DNA of 64,000 nt from Hemibagrus wyckioides (taxonomy: Eukaryota; Chordata; Actinopteri; Siluriformes; Bagridae), in contig NC_080731.1 in the NCBI RefSeq assembly GCF_019097595.1, forward strand, positions 22,949,736-23,013,735. Direction: 5' to 3'. Of the stretch, positions 43,285-56,990 are shown piece by piece (position 1 is the stretch's first letter; each line of letters begins with the position of its first letter). Under the pieces are notes generated by a model. That model saw only the letters and a list, made by a program, of their open reading frames with translations, was not told the origin of the DNA and searched no databases. The translations under genes and the position numbers were made by a program.

Positions 43285-44640
43285 AATGTCTTGAGATCAT
43301 ATTAGCCTGGGTTTGGTGGCGGTTATAATAATGTCTTGAGATCATATTAGCCTGGGTTTGGTGGCGGTTGTATCAATGTCTTGAGATCATATTAGCCTGG
43401 GTTTGGTGGCGGTTGTATCAATGTCTTGAGATCATATTAGCCTGGGTTTGGTGGCGGTTATAATAATGTCTTGAGATCATATTAGCCTAGGGTTTGGTGG
43501 CGGTTGTATCAATGTCTTGAGATCATATTAGCCTGGGTTTGGTGGCGGTTATAATAATGTCTTGAGATCATATTAGCCTAGGGTTTGGTGGCGGTTGTAT
43601 CAATGTCTTGAGATCATATTAGCCTGGGTTTGGTGGCGGTTGTATCAATGTCTTGAGATCATATTAGCCTGGGTTTGGTGGCGGTTATAATAATGTCTTG
43701 AGATCATATTAGCCTAGGGTTTGGTGGCGGTTGTATCAATGTCTTGAGATCATATTAGCCTGGGTTTGGTGGCGGTTGTATCAATGTCTTGAGATCATAT
43801 TAGCCTGGGTTTGGTGGCGGTTATAATAATGTCTTGAGATCATATTAGCCTGGGTTTGGTGGCGGTTATAATAATGTCTTGAGATCATATTAGCCTGGGT
43901 TTGGTGGCGGTTCTATCAATGTCTTGAGATCATATTAGCCTGGGTTTGGTGGCGGTTATAATAATGTCTTGAGATCATATTAGCCTGGGTTTGGTGGCGG
44001 TTGTATCAATGTCTTGAGATCATATTAGCCTGGGTTTGGTGGCGGTTATAATAATGTCTTGAGATCATATTAGCCTGGGTTTGGTGGCGGTTATAATAAT
44101 GTCTTGAGATCATATTAGCCTGGGTTTGGTGGCGGTTATAATAATGTCTTGAGATCATATTAGCCTGGGTTTGGTGGCGGTTATAATAATGTCTTGAGAT
44201 CATATTAGCCTGGGTTTGGTGGCGGTTGTATCAATGTCTTGAGATCATATTAGCCTGGGTTTGGTGGCGGTTGTATCAATGTCTTGAGATCATATTAGCC
44301 TGGGTTTGGTGGCGGTTATAATAATGTCTTGAGATCATATTAGCCTGGGTTTGGTGGCGGTTATAATAATGTCTTGAGATCATATTAGCCTGGGTTTGGT
44401 GGCGGTTATAATAATGTCTTGAGATCATATTAGCCTGGGTTTGGTGGCGGTTGTATCAGTGTCTTGAGATCATATTAGCCTGGGTTTGGTGGCGGTTATA
44501 ATAATGTCTTGAGATCATATTAGCCTGGGTTTGGTGGCGGTTGTATCAGTGTCTTGAGATCATATTAGCCTGGGTTTGGTGGCGGTTATAATAATGTCTT
44601 GAGATCATATTAGCTTGGGTTTGGTGGCGGTTGTATCAAT
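43285..44640. repeat. 45-bp minisatellite, 30 copies
   Basis: About 30 head-to-tail copies of a 45-bp unit: AATGTCTTGAGATCATA, then TTAGCCTGGGTTTGGTGG, then CGG and a variable end. The end is either TTATAAT or TTGTATC, giving two unit types that alternate irregularly. Three units (near 43487, 43577 and 43712) carry one extra A (CCTAGGG) and are 46 bp. Because 45 is a multiple of three, the - strand stays open and yields a 15-residue repeat, an artefact of the period rather than a protein gene. Copies are nearly identical, indicating recent expansion. Confidence 0.97.
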
Positions 44641-45593
44641 TCCCTAGGAGGAGTATTTCAAATTCCATTGGGTGCGTTTTGCAAACAACTCAAAATAACT
44701 CACTTCCTGTGGATTAGACTTAATGACATGTAATGTGAAAGTTGTTCAATTTGTGTAGAGTTTATGGAGAATCACAGAATTTCTAGGGGTGCTGAGTAGA
44801 AATAGATTATACCGAATTAAGTATAAATTCTATCGTCACTGCAGAGTAAAGTGTTGTAAGAGAATATTGAGCCATGAATCATTCTATTTAGTGATTTTAA
44901 CCCAAATACTGTCTACTATGTAGGTTTTAGACAATTCTTCACACATTTGAGCAGCAATTTAATGTCTCTTCTAATTCTTTTGAGTAATTCATTCATATAT
45001 TTATTCTTATGTGATCATGAATTTGAGGAAGAAAGTTTCTCCAAAGGATTTTTTGCAGTTTCCTGCAGTTGTAGAAGAAAAGTGCTGCCTGCAGGTGAGG
45101 ATCAAAAAAGTGAAACCATGAAGCAGTCAACTACAGTGAACCGGTGAATATACTTAAATATACACTATTCTGAAACTGAAGTTATCTTTTTTGGGATGCT
45201 ATTTGAAGCCAGTATCTAGGACATACTGTATAGGGTGAATTTGGGTATATTTGCAATTTGGAACAGCATAGATCAGGTTAAGTTAAACTTTAAAAAAGCA
45301 TGTTTTTTTGCTTCTCATAATTCTTTATGTTATGTTATATGAATTACGTGATTATTTCTATTAGACATTGTATAAAAATATTATGAATTTTACTTATCAG
45401 AAAATAAATATTACTAAGTTGAACATCTCATCTGTATGAAATAATATATTGGTAATAGCTATACTAGACTTAGAATAAACTTGAAATCAGTGTTTGCAAC
45501 TGGGGGGGGGTGCTTAAAGTTTATAGACCACGCCTTTAACCTGCTCGTGTTTAAAGGCAGCTGTTTTTGTGCTGTGTACATATATGTATGAGT

Positions 45594-45624
<31 letters not shown>

Positions 45625-45961
45625 GTTTGTGTGTCACTGCCCATTCCTGTAAACTGTTAGACGGAAGTAAATGTGAAACTCAGAAGCTCTATTTTGTGAC
45701 AACTGAAAAATAAAATAATTTAGGACTAAAACATCAGTGAGTATCTAAGTATAAAGCTATAATATATAAGCACACTGAACTGACATTAGACTCAGAAGAG
45801 TTTTGTGGGTCTGTACTAAAGTTTTAATGCATACAGGTTGTTTTGTGACCTGATCCTGTGAATATTTCCTGTAAGTGAACTCTGATACAGGGTTTGATGT
45901 GTAACACACCGATGTTGGAGTGAAGTAAACGTGTGTCCTGATGTAATCTGAACAAGGAAAC
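44641..45961. other. Intergenic region upstream of the NLR gene
   Basis: 44641-44800 appears to be the right flank of the interspersed repeat that hosts the 45-bp minisatellite. The rest is AT-rich, with a run of nine to ten G near 45502 and a (TG)n tract at 45595-45624. No exon or recognisable promoter could be supported, although the NLR promoter should lie here. Confidence 0.5.
45595..45624. repeat. (TG)n microsatellite
   Basis: About 15 perfect TG dinucleotides. Confidence 0.97.
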
Positions 45962-46014
45962 ATGACCTCCAACATGAGTGTGTCTGGAAAACAGGACTTA
46001 AAGAAAGACCAGAG
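45962..46014 (+). CDS. NLR exon 1, start codon and N-terminal peptide
   Basis: ATG at 45962 (or the second ATG at 45974) opens a reading frame giving MTSNMSVSGKQDLKKDQ. It is followed by a GTCAGT donor at 46015 and ends in phase 2. The SVSG-Q-D pattern resembles the first exon of teleost NLR-C genes. The second ATG would give the more usual short leader, so the start choice is open. Confidence 0.65.
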
Positions 46015-46474
46015 GTCAGTAACTTTTACATTCACCATCAATAAATACACACCGTCTCATGGGAACAGATCTGTATCTCTAAACACTCACTAGTTAACAC
46101 AGGAACTAAACTTTGGTTTAAGGTGTTTAATAGCAGTGAATATATCACTGATCTGATCTGAGAACAGTTTAGAGAAATCATTCAGTGAGAGAAGAGTAAA
46201 AAGGACTGTGTAATGTGGAGCAGAAGAGCAGCATAGCGTTGAGTCAGTGAACTCGACAGGCTTTAAGACCCAGCTGAGTCAGTTCTCTGTGATTGGGACT
46301 CCTGACCTCAGTGTAATTCCTGAGGTATGAGGCGTGTCTCCTGTTTGAAGAAGTGTGCAGACTGGAGCTGAATTAAAAAGATGGAATTATTGGTGTTTAA
46401 TGATCAACACAGTGTTTAACAGTGCTGAGACAGCAGAGGATTAATTATTGCTGATATTTCTGTTGTAATTCTAG

Positions 46475-46585
46475 AATGATGGAGGGAAAGAGATCAGACT
46501 CACCAGAACCCAGCTGTGTGTCCATGAAGAGTGACCAGTCAATGGGAGAACCAAAGAACTTCAGAGACAGTTCTACTGATGTGAG
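46475..46585 (+). CDS. NLR exon 2, SPEPSCVSMKSD repeat
   Basis: This 111-bp exon lies between a TTCTAG acceptor and a GTCAGT donor, phase 2 to phase 2. It encodes MMEGKRSDSPEPSCVSMKSD followed by QSMGEPKNF. That peptide is the tandemly repeated N-terminal motif of fish NLR-C proteins; only one copy is seen here, while many relatives have several such exons. Confidence 0.85.
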
Positions 46586-47012
46586 GTCAGTATAGTGAGG
46601 TGTTTTACAGCAGTGTTCCACCTGATCAAACTCACTGGTGTCATTATGAAGCCCTTCATGAGCTTTATCAGGTGTTGAAGCAGTAAAACACTAAACTGTG
46701 CAGTGCTGCAGCTCTCGGTCCGGCAGTGAGGACAACTGCTTTAAGAGGTCAGTTCAGCCTGCAGTCCCTGAGCTGGAGGGTCTGTGGTGCTACAGAAGAA
46801 TATTTACAAATGCTAATTTAATGACAATATAACTATTTTATACATTTATTCAAATATTTGTTTTTAAACATGTTATTGTTAGGAAATCCTGAAATCAGTG
46901 TATTGTGTAAAGAGGATGATGTTAAATATCTGTCTCTGTATTTATTACTGTGATTTCTGCAGCTATGAATACATATAGTCCATATTACATGATGTGTTTT
47001 ATTTGTTCACAG

Positions 47013-47067
47013 ATCACAAAAGAAGAAATCAGACATCAGCAGAAATCAGCTGGACTCCATATTCAAG
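47013..47067 (+). CDS. NLR exon 3, linker
   Basis: This 55-bp exon, with a CACAG acceptor and a GTGTGT donor, encodes a lysine/serine-rich linker ending RNQLDSIFK. The one-base start phase matches the preceding exon, and it ends on a whole codon. Confidence 0.75.
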
Positions 47068-47269
47068 GTGTGTGTGTTTGTAATATGTGTAATGTGTGTG
47101 TTTCATATCTTGTAATTCATGATGTGCAGCAGCATTATGGGTAAACAAACAGAATTTTAGTTTTATCTAATTTAATATAAAGAGACTTTTCTTCTTTTCA
47201 TAAAATCAAAGTGTCTCTCACTGTGTAAGATTCTAATATTTAGATCTGTTCCTGTGTGTTTCTGACCAG

Positions 47270-47474
47270 GAGCTGGAACACAAAGTCATCACTCTGATAA
47301 AGAATGAGCTGAAGAGGTTTAAGAAGCTCCTGAGTCCAGATTACCCAGCATGCACTGAGAGGGAGGTGGAGGATGAGGAGGATCTGCACAGTGTCAGAGA
47401 GGGAGCGCTGAACATCACACTGCATGTCCTGAAGAACATGAACCACACAGATCTGGCTAACACACTGCAGAACA
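47270..47474 (+). CDS. NLR exon 4, N-terminal helical domain
   Basis: This 205-bp exon with a CCAG acceptor and GTAAGA donor encodes about 68 residues starting ELEHKVITLIKNELKRFKKL and ending NMNHTDLANTLQN. It is strongly helical and matches the conserved exon that precedes FISNA in teleost NLR-C proteins, possibly a death-fold-like domain. The reading frame is intact. Confidence 0.82.
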
Positions 47475-47618
47475 GTAAGAGCTCTGAGCCATGGCTTTAT
47501 TCCATCAGGTTCACTTTAGAGACAGGAAATAGTTTTAGATATTTGAAAGTAGCAGTTTTACATTTTATATAGTGCTCAGTGATTCTGCATTAAAATGTGT
47601 TATTACTTTGTTTATTAG

Positions 47619-49366
47619 AACTCCCCTCTGGGTATCAGACAAAGTTGAAATCCAACCTGAAAGAGAAGTTTAAAAGAATTAATGAAGGAATCTCACAGCA
47701 TGGAAGCTCAGCACTTCTGAATGAGATCTACACAGAGCTCTACATCACAGAAGGTTGGAGTGGAGACATCAATAAAGAACATGAGGTGAGACAGATTGAG
47801 ACAGTGTCCAGGAGACCAGCAACACAGGAGACACTCATCAAATGTAATGACCTCTTTAAGGACAAGTCCATCAGAACTGTGCTGACTAAAGGAGTAGCTG
47901 GAATTGGAAAAACAGTTTCTGTGCAGAAGTTCATTCTGGACTGGACTGAAGGAAAAGTAAATCAGGACATCACCTTCATGTTTCCACTTCCCTTTAGAGA
48001 GCTGAATCTGATGAAGGAGAAAAATCTCAGTCTGATGAATCTTCTTCATCACTTTTTCCCAGAAATAAGAAAACTAGAATCAATAGACTATGACTCCTAC
48101 AAAGTGGTGTTGATCTTTGATGGTCTGGATGAGTGTCAACTTCCTCTAAATTTCCAGAAGAATGAGAGATTGTGTGATGTGACAGAGTCAGCCTCAGTGG
48201 ATGTTCTGCTGATGAACCTCATCAAGAGGAATCTGTGTCCTGCTCTCCTCTGGATAACCTCTCGACCAGGAGCAGCCAATCAGATCCCTCCTGAGTGTGT
48301 AGACCAGGTAACAGAGGTACGAGGCTTCAGTGATCCTCAGAAAGAGGAGTACTTCAGGAAGAGGATCAGTGATCAGAGCCTGGCCAATAAAATCATCAGA
48401 CACATGAAGTCTTCAAGAAGTCTCTACATCATGTGCCACATCCCAGTCTTCTGCTGGATCTCAGCCACTGTTCTAGAGAGAATGTTGGGTGAAGCAGAGA
48501 GTGGAGAGATCCCCAAGACTCTGACTCAAATGTTTACACACTTCCTGATTTTTCAGATCAAACACAAGGACCAAAAGTACCATCAGAAACCTGACCCTGA
48601 TCCTCAGCAGACCAGAGAGAGTATCCTGGCACTGGGAAAACTGGCTTTCCAGCAGCTGGAGAAAGGAAACCTGATCTTCTATGAGGAAGAGAGAGAGTGT
48701 GGCATTGATGTCAGAGAAGTGTCAGTGTACTCAGGAGTGTGTACCCAGATCTTCAGAGAGGAGTTTGGGCTTCACCTGGGGAAGGTCTGAGTGTTCAGGA
48801 GTTTCTGGCTGCTTTATATGTGTTTCTGTCCTTCATCAGCAGAAATGTAACAGAACAACAAACCACTGATCTGTCTGAACTTTTCAGGAAATCTAACATG
48901 TCTGATCTCCTCAGAAGTGCAGTGGACAAGGCCTTTACAGAGTGAGAATGGACACCTAGACCTGTTCCTCCGCTTCCTTCTGGGTCTCTCACTGGAGTCC
49001 AATCAGACTCTCTTACGAGTCTTAATGCCACAGACAGGAAGTAGCTCTCACAGCAAACAGGAAACAGTCGAGTACATCAAGGAGAAGATCAGGAAGAATC
49101 CATCTCTAGAGAAATCCATCAATCTGTTCCACTGTCTGAATGAACTGAATGATCATTCTCTAGTGCAGGAAGTACAGACTTATCTGAAGAGAAAAAAATA
49201 CTACTGTCTCAGTGGAACCAGTCTCTCTCCTGGTCAGTGGTCAGCTCTAGTGTTTGTTACTGACCTCAGAACAGGAACTGGATGTGTTTGATTTGAGGAA
49301 ATATGATCGAACAGATGAATGTCTTCTGAGGCTGCTGCCAGTGGTCAAAGCTTCCAGAAAAGCTGT
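47619..49366 (+). CDS. NLR large exon: FISNA, NACHT ATPase and winged-helix region, three frame breaks
   Basis: 47619-48786 is an open frame: FISNA (about 47640-47860), then NACHT with Walker A GVAGIGKT at 47891-47914, Walker B LIFDGLDE near 48108-48133, and the sensor-like WITSRPGAA near 48250-48275. At 48787 the codons between HLGKV and SVQEFLAAL are missing (about 16 bp), moving the frame. Near 48935 an extra T in CCTTTACAG moves it again before [14 protein letters not shown]. Near 49257 two bases are lost after LVFV, so the usual [18 protein letters not shown] stretch is out of frame. The GTGAGT donor at 49367 is intact. The ATPase core has all expected motifs, so only the C-terminal half is broken. 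Confidence 0.88.
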
Positions 49367-50165
49367 GTGAGTATTTTTGTTTATGAATGATTTACTGCAT
49401 GTTTTTTTCTGAACTGCACTGTTAGATTAATAGTTTTAGATGAGAACTTTCTGTTCAGTTAGGATCTGTTTGGTCGTATGTGAACACTACACTACTACAC
49501 CCATACTCGGGTCCACACCAAACACCTGAACCAGTGTGTGTGTAAAATCAAACGTCTCCAGGTGACAGATTTATACCTGTACGATCACAGAGAACAACAC
49601 ACACTAACTGTTTTACCACCTTTGTGAAATTCAACATATAACTGTGTAAAGTATGACTAGTATTGGCATGTTATTAACTGCTAGTGTACAGCTCTATAAT
49701 TCTTTATTTTCTGTAATAAAATGCACTGGATCTGCAGTGTTGGGTGTAGAAACCTGAACACAGATCAGAGTGTAGTGTTTGTAGGCTGCTCACTTTCACC
49801 TGTGTGTGTTCTGTACATGACCTAACAGTCTTTGTAGAAAGTTTAGTAGGGTTTAGGAAAGAGGAAACTGGAGGCAGGCTTGGAGAACTCAAAAATACAC
49901 TTTATTTTGACTTCCTCTTTTCAGCATTTAAACATGCACACACAGACACACACACACACAAATATGGCTCTATGTGCTATGCTGTGATCTCACTTTCTCT
50001 CTCTCTTTTATCCCTACAGCAGCAAAGAACAGTTATTAATATAAGTCAAACATTTATGTGTCTAAAGAAACACACTGACATTTTTGTTATGTCTTCAACT
50101 TGGCTTATGGCTGTCTTTGTGTGTTGAGAGATCAATGTTCTGATATTTCATCATTTCTCTTCCAG

Positions 50166-50339
50166 ACTGTGTGAGTGTAATCTGACAGAGGAAAGCTGTA
50201 GAGCTCTGTCCTCAGTTCTCAGATCAAACTCCTCCAGTCTGAGAGAACTGGACCTGAGTGACAATAAACTGCAGGATTGAGGAGTGAAGCTGCTCTCTGC
50301 TGGACTGAAGAATCCACACTGTACACTGGAGATACTGGG
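50166..50339 (+). CDS. NLR LRR exon with an in-frame stop
   Basis: The exon is exactly 174 bp, a standard vertebrate NLR leucine-rich-repeat exon size, between a TTCCAG acceptor and a GTACAC donor. It reads LCECNLTEESCRALSSVLRS then SLRELDLSDNKLQD. The next codon is TGA (50278-50280), where a serine codon is usual, after which the LRR text continues (GVKLLSAGLKNPHC). The phase joins correctly with the end of the NACHT exon. Confidence 0.85.
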
Positions 50340-50829
50340 GTACACACACACACAGACAGATAGTCACAGACTATCACACACAAATTAAAGTTTTTAATTC
50401 CAGATCAGAGCATGTCTCTATTTCACCTCAGGCTGCTGCACCTCAATGGTGACTCACAGGTGCACAATAAGCCCTGCCTTTCCAAAACCATGCTCATCTA
50501 TAACTGTGCACTTTGTAGTCAAGTGCAATTTTGTAACCAAGAGCCTTTGAGCAACTTATGAGTATAATCATCATCGTAATTTCTGAACTCATTGTGGTTT
50601 AAAATATAAAAAAACATCAAATGGCGTAAACCCGAGCGCAAAACGAGCCCAGGAGGAGTATACTCAGTAGCAGTGTGCAGCTTCTAAGGGATGAGACTCC
50701 AACCAGAAGTAGGACATTAGGATGGATCAGGCAGGTCCAAAGTAGTGTGTAATGTACAGGTGCAGGTACTGCAGTGTGAAACGTGAAATGCAGGACTTCC
50801 AGATTAAGGGACTCCTTTTTCCCTTAGCC
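50340..50829. other. Downstream of the last NLR exon, no gene seen
   Basis: A CA-repeat at 50342-50354 is followed by noncoding DNA. I looked for further 174-bp LRR exons or a B30.2 exon on + and saw none. Confidence 0.5.
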
Positions 50830-51320
50830 TATAATAAATAGATAATGTTTCATTTATTTCATAGATTAGTTGGACAAAATTGCTTCTTCTCATATTACAC
50901 ATTTGTTAATGTTACTGCTGCTATTATTCAGTAGGTGCATCTCAATTGCACATTATTAATTACTGCTGCTGCTGCTATTATTATCTACAGTTCCATGCAA
51001 TTTGCACAATTGACTGTACTGTATTGTTTTGCACATAAGTAAATATTTTTGCAACATAAGTAAATATCATACACTTGCATCTACAGATAACATAGTCTAT
51101 ATTTCTATATTTACATAAAATAAATCTAATTCTGTGCCATAGTTTTCTCTTTTTTATTATGTTTGTGTGTGTATTTATGGGTGTGTTTTTATTTTATTTT
51201 TACATAGTTTTTGTACTTGGCATTTACTGTGGACAGCAAAGAATTTTATTGTACAGGGAAACTTGTTTTCCTCACTGTGCACATGACAATAAATGCTTTG
51301 AATTTTGAATCTTGAATCAA
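50830..51320 (+). mobile_element. 3' end of an L2/CR1-like LINE, plus strand
   Basis: AT-rich 3'-UTR-like text contains GACAGCAAAGAATTTTATTG and CACATGACAATAAATGC and ends in a short repeated tail TTGAATCTTGAATC at about 51303-51318. Self-repeating 3' tails of this kind are typical of L2-clade retrotransposons in fish. No coding part of this copy is visible, so it is a 5'-truncated insertion. It may have replaced the missing 3' part of the NLR gene. Confidence 0.65.
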
Positions 51321-51334
51321 AGAGCAGAAAGTGG

Positions 51335-54690
<3,356 letters not shown>

Positions 54691-55061
54691 AAATCTGGAC
54701 ATCACTGGAATCTCAAGAGTAGCATGTGTAATGAGAGCATACAAAAATCTCAGTTCACCAAATCATTATGCCCACAAACTCTCTAGATCTGCTTCTTTAC
54801 CAAAGAAAAAACTAATCATAAAAGGCTTAAAGAAACATGTGTGTCTTCAGCCTCAATTTAAACATTGAGATTGATTCGTAAACACTCTTCCCGATTTTTC
54901 AGGTGAACCCTATCACTATGCCATGACAGTGAAAAAATCTATTTAAGGAATGTGTTTCAAACTTTTATGTGATGTAACATCTTGGTGCCAGATACCACAG
55001 AACACCTTCAGGTATCTAGTAAAGCTGTAACTCTCTTGCTTAAACTAAAAAACACTAAACT
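54691..55061. other. Intergenic, nothing recognised
   Basis: No domain, RNA gene or clear repeat is seen. It separates the 5' end of the LINE from the telomere-like block. Confidence 0.5.
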
Positions 55062-55920
55062 TACAGTTGGGTTAGGGTTGGGAATTAGGGTTAGGAATTA
55101 GAGTTAGGGTTAGGGATTAGGGTTGGGAATTAGGGTTAGGGTTAGGGTTAGGGGTTAGGTTAGTGTTAGGGTTAGGGTTAGGGTTAGGGGTTAGGGGTTA
55201 GGGTTAGGTTAGGGTTAGGGTTAGGGTTAGGGTTAGGGTTAGGGTTAGGGTTAGGGTTAGGGTTGGGGTTAGGGTTAGGGTTGGGGTTAGGGTTAGGAGT
55301 TAGGGTTAGGAATTAGGGTTAGGGGTTAGGGTTTGGGGTTGGGGTTAGGGTTGGGGTTAGGAGTTAGGGTTAGGAATTAGGGTTGGGGTTAGGGTTAGGG
55401 TTGGGGTTAGGGTTAGGAGTTAGGGTTAGGAATTGGGGTTAGGGGTTAGGGTTTGGGGTTGGGGTTAGGGTTGGGGTTAGGAGTTAGGGTTAGGAATTAG
55501 GGTTAGGGTTAGGGTTAGGGTTAGGAATTAGGGTTTGGGGTTGGGGTTAGGGTTAGGAATTAGGGTTAGGGGTTAGGGTTAGAGGTTAGGGTTGGGGTTG
55601 GGGTTAGGGTTGGGGTTAGGGTTAGGAGTTAGGGTTAGGAATTAGGGTTAGGGGTTAGGGTTGGGGTTAGGAGTTAGGGTTAGGAATTAGGGTTAGGGGT
55701 TAGGGTTAGGGGTTAGGGTTAGAGGTTAGGGTTGGGGTTGGGGTTAGGGTTGGGTTAGGGTTAGGGTTAGGGCTAGGAATTAGGGTTGGGGTTAGGGCTC
55801 AGGGTTAGGAATTAGGGTTAGGGTTGGGGTTAGGAGTTAGGGTTAGGAATTAGGGTTAGGGGTTAGGGTTAGAGGTTAGGGTTGGGGTTGGGGTTAGGGT
55901 TGGGAGTTAGGGTTGGGGTT
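55062..55920 (+). repeat. Interstitial telomeric repeat, degenerate (TTAGGG)n
   Basis: About 860 bp of TTAGGG-type repeat on the + strand. The best stretch is nine perfect copies at 55209-55262. Elsewhere GGAATTAGGG, TTGGGG, TTAGGGG and TTTGGGG variants are mixed in, and a longer unit built from GGAGTTAGGGTTAGGAATTA recurs several times, so the array has also been amplified in blocks. Orientation is G-rich on + throughout. It stops abruptly at about 55920 against the 3' end of the Penelope-like element. Confidence 0.96.
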
Positions 55921-55927
55921 TCACCGC

Positions 55928-55949
55928 GGTCCCAGTTAAAACTAGGACC
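55928..55949 (-). other. 22-nt hairpin at the 3' terminus of the PLE
   Basis: GGTCC pairs with GGACC and AGTT with AACT around an AA loop, with a single C/A mismatch. It lies within 10 bp of the telomeric block. Terminal stem-loops serve as RT recognition signals in some LINEs such as UnaL2; a similar role here is inference. Confidence 0.55.
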
Positions 55950-55987
55950 CACGTTTGGCACTGGCCTGCCTACTGTTGTGTCAGCAG

Positions 55988-56990
55988 TCATCCTGTGTCT
56001 CCTTTTTCATTGAGTCCCCACGGATACTTTGAACACAGTTTTCGGATCCAGGCCCCTTCTGCCTGTCTCCGAGCTTTTCGGTTCCAGTTTCCATTGTGTT
56101 GGAGCCCCATAAATCTTAATGCCTCCAAGCCATGGTGTAGGAAATGTTTGACAATCCACCTATGTGTCTCTTTCTTCTTCCTAATATTGTAAAAGTGTTG
56201 AGTCATTCTCACTGACAGTGTATTTCCAGTCTCCCCTACATACTGTAAATTGCACTTATTACAGTAAATCAAGTATACCCAATTAGGGAGTCGTGGATTC
56301 AGATGTGGCCAAATTTCCAAGATCTGTTTTGTATTTGGGTTGGTTATATAGCGTTTGGGTTGAAATTTCTGTTCTGTTATGTCCCTATTCCTATTTCCCC
56401 TAAGTGGCCGTAATTTACTTTTGACCAATAGGTCCCTGATGTTGTCATTTTTTCTGTAGGCCGAAATGACCTTGTAGCCGTTCAGAATTTCCCCTTCTGT
56501 CATAAACTTATTGAAGTTTTCCTTGATCCTCCTGTTTAGGATTATGCTGCTGTCGGAGAATGTGGAGACGAAGGGGATGACTTCGGTACTTTGTGGTGAG
56601 GTCCGATTATTCTGCTCTATATAGGTTAGAAACTTCTTTAGGCATCCTCTTAGAAGAGAACGGGAATATCCCCGTTTCCTAAGTGACTTAAACAGTACTT
56701 TGGATGCTCGCCAAAATTCCTCAGTCCTGGAGCATATCTTATGAAACCTCAGCAGCTGAGACTTTACTATGCCCCTAAAAGTGTGTTTTGGGTGAAAACT
56801 CTCCTTATGTAGGAGGGCATGTGTGTCTGTGTCCTTGAAGTACACCCTGGTCTGTAATTGTTGTGTGTGTGTGAAGTCATCCCCTTTGTAGGTAACCGTG
56901 TCCAGAAAGTTGACTTCAGATGGGTGTAGGGTGTATTTGACCTTAATAGATTCATGAAATTGATTAATGTGGTTGATGAATTTTTCAAAA
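55988..56990 (-). CDS. PLE GIY-YIG endonuclease portion (frame-shifted from RT)
   Basis: The frame resumes after a break near 57000-57010 (sense reading RRAFEKFINHINQF), passes through EVNFLDTV, and is open to a TGA at 55988; the first ATG in it, at 56845, is not a real start. The nuclease lies at about 56305-56000: WVYLIYCNKCNLQYVGETG holds the two signature strands with a C-x2-C between them, then SVRMTQH with the arginine expected for catalysis, a histidine-rich stretch, and RRQAEGAWIRKL with the expected glutamate. This enzyme nicks DNA to prime reverse transcription. Upstream lies the RT thumb-like region. All expected residues are present, so the domain itself may be functional. Confidence 0.88.

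Larger units (their letters stand above)
45962..50339 (+). pseudogene. Fish NLR-C (NLRC3-like) immune receptor gene, six readable exons, disabled
   Basis: This is a cytosolic NOD-like receptor of the teleost NLR-C family, proteins thought to sense microbial ligands through LRRs and oligomerise through NACHT. Exons with matching GT/AG sites and phases: 45962-46014, 46475-46585, 47013-47067, 47270-47474, 47619-49366 and 50166-50339. Order: short N-terminal peptide, SPEPSCVSMKSD repeat, linker, helical domain, FISNA-NACHT, one LRR exon. Four lesions break it: loss of about 16 bp at 48787, +1 base near 48935, -2 bases near 49257, and a TCA-to-TGA stop at 50278-50280. No further LRR or B30.2 exon is seen before LINE sequence begins near 50.8 kb. 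Intact splice sites and frames outside the lesions suggest recent death. Single-base lesions might be assembly errors, but the 16-bp loss is unlikely to be. Confidence 0.88.

Noticed and set aside
44006..44203. A - strand 65-residue frame of 15-residue repeats
   Set aside because: It follows from the 45-bp minisatellite period being a multiple of three.
47708..48052. - strand ORFs opposite the NACHT exon
   Set aside because: They are shadows of the strongly supported + strand coding exon.
55440..55760. TTGGGG units suggesting ciliate-type telomere
   Set aside because: They are scattered A-to-G variants within a TTAGGG tract.
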